Shown in pieces: positions 27,793-29,957 of a stretch of DNA of 29,957 nucleotides (its first letter is position 1; the number at the start of each line of letters is the position of its first letter). The stretch spans positions 1-29,957 of the forward strand of contig JADWMH010000001.1 in NCBI GenBank assembly GCA_015767355.1. The letters run 5' to 3'. Origin of the DNA: Gammaproteobacteria bacterium (GTDB lineage: Bacteria > Pseudomonadota > Gammaproteobacteria > Chromatiales > Chromatiaceae). The position numbers and the translations under genes are program-made. A model generated the notes under the pieces. The model searched no databases and was not told where the DNA came from. It saw only the letters and a list, made by a program, of their open reading frames with translations.

Positions 27793-28791
27793 ATGAGTGA
27801 TACAGATTTACATAAAGAGCTGATCGATCCATTTGGACGAAGAGTGGAGTATGTGCGTCTCTCTGTCACTGACAAATGCAACATGCGCTGTTTCTATTGC
27901 ATCCCCAAAGGGTTCACCGATTTCGAGGAGCCGGAGAACTGGTTGACCTTCGATGAAGTGGAACGCCTCATGAGCATCTTCTCCGACCTGGGAGTCAGGC
28001 GGGTGCGACTCACCGGCGGGGAACCGCTGGTGCGCAAAAACCTGCCTGAACTTGCCGCCAGACTCTCAGCCATACCCGGTATCGAAGATCTCTCCCTGAG
28101 TACTAATGCCTCGTTGTTGAGTGAGCATGCGACTGCCCTGAAAGATGCGGGTATTTCACGCATCAACGTCAGTCTCGACTCACTGCAGCATGAGCGCTTC
28201 AAAGAGATCACCGGCGGTAAACTGCAGACGGTTCTCGATGGACTGCAGGCGGCGAAGCGCGCCGGCCTCAGCCCGGTGAAAATCAATGTCGTGGCAATGA
28301 AAGGACTCAATGATGATGAGTTTGAATCCATCGTGGAGTACTGCATGGAGAATGATTTCACGCTGCGATTTATTGAAACCATGCCGGTGGGGTCGACAGG
28401 AAAGGATGCAACCGACTACTACTATGATCTGCAACAGCTCAAGAAGCGTCTGCAAAAACGTTTCAGCCTGATTCCCGGCATGATGCCCGGTGGTGGTCCG
28501 GCGCGTTACTTCCAGGTTGAAGGCACTGAGCTGCGCATTGGATTTATTACCCCTATCTCGCAGCATTTTTGCGAAACCTGCAACCGTGTGCGGGTATCGG
28601 TCAACGGCACTCTCTATCTCTGCCTCGGGCAGAATGACAAGGTGGAACTGCGTCCGCTGCTCAGGGATGGCTCAACTGACGAACAGATCAGGAAGGCGAT
28701 CGTGGCGGCGCTGGCGCTCAAGCCCATGCGCCATGAATTCAAGGATGAACCGGGGCAGGTTGTCAGGATCATGTCGCAAACAGGTGGGTGA
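27793..28791 (+). CDS. moaA: GTP 3',8-cyclase, molybdenum cofactor synthesis
   Basis: A 332-residue radical SAM enzyme that turns GTP into the cyclic intermediate of molybdopterin synthesis together with MoaC. N-terminal cluster cysteines are 29, 33 and 36 (CNMRCFYC), the C-terminal GTP-binding cluster uses cysteines 260, 263 and 277, and the conserved C-terminal GlyGly (QTGG) needed for activity is present. GGAT lies about 9 bases before the ATG. It implies molybdoenzymes in this organism, such as a nitrate reductase or a sulfite- or formate-oxidising enzyme, but none is in view. No moaC or other moa gene is adjacent. Confidence 0.96.
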   Translation: MSDTDLHKELIDPFGRRVEYVRLSVTDKCNMRCFYCIPKGFTDFEEPENWLTFDEVERLMSIFSDLGVRRVRLTGGEPLVRKNLPELAARLSAIPGIEDLSLSTNASLLSEHATALKDAGISRINVSLDSLQHERFKEITGGKLQTVLDGLQAAKRAGLSPVKINVVAMKGLNDDEFESIVEYCMENDFTLRFIETMPVGSTGKDATDYYYDLQQLKKRLQKRFSLIPGMMPGGGPARYFQVEGTELRIGFITPISQHFCETCNRVRVSVNGTLYLCLGQNDKVELRPLLRDGSTDEQIRKAIVAALALKPMRHEFKDEPGQVVRIMSQTGG

Positions 28792-28848
28792 ACTGCAACT
28801 CTCATGATCTCCTTCTTCGGAAATCATTAATTATTTACAGGTAGTGAT

Positions 28849-29250
28849 ATGTCACAAGGTATCGCCTTGCGCTGGTTGACTGCATCTGCAGAGACGGCAA
28901 CGGCCAACGATTTCAACAAGCATATGGATCTCATCTCCAAAAAGGTCAGCGTCACCGGTGTGCCGGGATTTGAGCACATTGGGTATGACGAGTGGGCTGC
29001 GCAATGCCAGCATGAGTTTGCCGATCATGAGGTGCAATCTGTCCACTATGATGGTCTCAAGATGCTTGCGAGCACCCCTGAACGTGTCATGTTCAAAACC
29101 TGGGAGACCATTGAAGCATCGGACGGCGCAGTCAATGCGCATGGTGTCGAGGTGCTGCTGGAGATGGAAAAAGATGGCAAGTGGCGCCTGCTCCAACAGC
29201 GCGTATTGCCTGATGAAGAGTCTCAGCATGATGGATTGATTCCGCAATAA
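28849..29250 (+). CDS. Small NTF2/SnoaL-like protein
   Basis: A 133-residue soluble protein with no signal peptide. The layout suggests an NTF2-like cone fold (SnoaL/DUF4440 type): two N-terminal helices (TATANDFNKHMDLISKKVSV), a loop, a helix with DEWAAQCQHEFAD, and a curved sheet (RVMFKTWETIEASDG, HGVEVLLEMEKDGKWRLLQQRVL). Many such proteins bind small ligands or act as isomerases; no active site is recognisable here. It follows moaA by 57 bases in the same direction and may share its transcript. The family call is from pattern only. Confidence 0.6.
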   Translation: MSQGIALRWLTASAETATANDFNKHMDLISKKVSVTGVPGFEHIGYDEWAAQCQHEFADHEVQSVHYDGLKMLASTPERVMFKTWETIEASDGAVNAHGVEVLLEMEKDGKWRLLQQRVLPDEESQHDGLIPQ

Positions 29251-29475
29251 CCACACCCTGCAAAACCCAGAGTTATCGGGGCGTCCCGGTGTGACTTTTC
29301 AATAACTCCACTCCATGCATTGAATACATCTTGTTAAAACAGATGACGATATACGCACGGCTTTTTTGAGCATTTACATCCAGGTTCCGCATCTGATTGA
29401 TAATTATCCTCTTTACTTCAGTATAAGTAAACTCTAATATACATGCATAAAAGTAATTTATGTACGTATATAGGT
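29251..29475. promoter_or_regulatory. AT-rich intergenic region upstream of a membrane-protein gene
   Basis: No gene is seen in these 225 bases. The second half is AT-rich and holds a perfect 10-base palindrome GATAATTATC (29399-29408) and two runs of alternating TATA/GTATA near 29461-29478. CACACC (29252-29257) and GGTGTG near 29290 could pair but across a loop of over 30 bases, so this is not a convincing terminator. Probably a promoter region for the gene at 29476. Confidence 0.3.
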
Positions 29476-29957
29476 ATGTTGATTAAGAAACTTGGTTCAA
29501 AATATTCACCGCTCTATTTTCTCGCCGCATTGGGCGCAGGGGGCTGGCGGTCTCTTTTTTCATGTATCCGCAGTTTATGATTTCCCATGCGGACACGCCG
29601 ATGGTGACCTTTGATCACATCTATGCGCTGCTCACCGGCGGAGATATCGGCACAGTCATAGCGCTGTCGGCCGCGCTTGTTGCGGTGGCGCTGCTGTCAC
29701 TGCTGCATTTTCGACTATTGTTCTGGAATATTAGTGAATATCGCCGTTTTCGCAAGACGGAGGCGTTCACAGCTTTGAAACACTCCAATATGGAAGTGTC
29801 ACTGATGGTGACTTCGACTTTGTCTCCAACAATAATTTGAGCCAGATGCTTGCGATTTTTGCTCTCGTTATGATCGCAGTGGGCATGGCTGCGCCTGGTG
29901 CGAAAGAGATCAATGCGATCGGTATGTTCCTGTCGCTGCAGATCGTTGTAGGTTTGA
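29476..29957 (+). pseudogene. Disrupted multi-pass membrane protein gene (TsoY-like), partial
   Basis: Three frames carry successive parts of one membrane protein. Frame A starts at ATG 29476 and reads SPLYFLAALGAGG. At the G5 run 29539-29543 a single missing base moves the message to frame B. Frame B reads GLAVSFFMYPQFMISHADTP and goes on with GGDIGTVIALSAALVAVALL and FRKTEAFTALKHSNMEVSLM. It ends at a stop at 29838-29840. From about 29804 frame C stays open to the edge with TDGDFDFVSNNNLSQMLAIF and ALVMIAVGMAAPGAKEINAI. From memory, the family (called TsoY or related SLAC1-like) has about 50 residues between the frame B and frame C parts, so the second break looks like a deletion. Sequencing or assembly error near a contig end is the main alternative. 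Confidence 0.6.

Noticed and set aside
29251..29295. Terminator after the SnoaL-like gene from CACACC and GGTGTG
   Set aside because: The loop exceeds 30 bases and the following T-run is short.

Overview
The window looks like a chromosomal segment of a chemolithoautotrophic gammaproteobacterium, probably a sulfur-oxidiser-like member of the Chromatiales or relatives. That placement is an inference. It rests on a form I RuBisCO large-subunit gene (only its 5' end is present), a divergent cbbR regulator, a phosphoribulokinase, a one-chain pyruvate:ferredoxin oxidoreductase, and the standard gammaproteobacterial order rlmN-pilF-rodZ-hisS-yfgM-bamB-der. No tRNA, rRNA, CRISPR array, prophage, insertion sequence with a transposase, or recognisable defence system was seen.

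Layout. 1-1170: the start of cbbL (minus strand) and divergent cbbR, sharing a short control region with a palindrome that could be the CbbR site. 1171-1360: degraded palindromic dispersed repeats. 1361-3954: a single-chain ABC exporter converging on an uncharacterised outer-membrane protein. 4114-8696 (minus): a translationally coupled pair, nifJ-type pyruvate:ferredoxin oxidoreductase followed by a dihydroorotate-dehydrogenase-like flavoprotein, with an FNR-type box upstream. 8913-10799: dxs, the first enzyme of the MEP isoprenoid pathway. 10790-13880: prk and a Mth938-like protein (minus), then an AlaC-like aminotransferase (plus). This block is bracketed by two inverted copies of a 160-200 bp non-coding repeat. 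13889-16279: homoserine dehydrogenase, then a heptamer tandem repeat and an RpfE-type protein. 16358-19587: a bifunctional class A penicillin-binding protein with an unusually basic N-terminus, overlapping a TPR lipoprotein that is probably its activator (LpoP type). 19621-26799: a compact run of seven housekeeping genes, mostly overlapping by 1-4 bases. 26796-29250: an SDR oxidoreductase (minus), moaA, and a small NTF2/SnoaL-like protein. 29476 to the end: a multi-pass membrane protein gene that is broken at least twice.

How the genes fit together. cbbL, cbbR and prk belong to the Calvin-Benson cycle, with prk about 11 kb from cbbL and on its own promoter. PFOR interconverts pyruvate and acetyl-CoA with low-potential electrons, and its product and substrate feed central carbon flow; dxs also draws on pyruvate. 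The rlmN-to-der block joins RNA modification, pilus assembly, cell shape, histidyl-tRNA charging, secretion and ribosome assembly in one transcription unit. It lacks ispG, which normally sits between rodZ and hisS.

The most noteworthy observations are the inverted repeat pair around prk-alaC, the coupled nifJ/DHOD-like pair with its FNR-like box, the missing ispG, the doubly disrupted membrane-protein gene at the right edge, and several well-formed palindromes at predicted promoters. I did not find a convincing undescribed multi-gene system.
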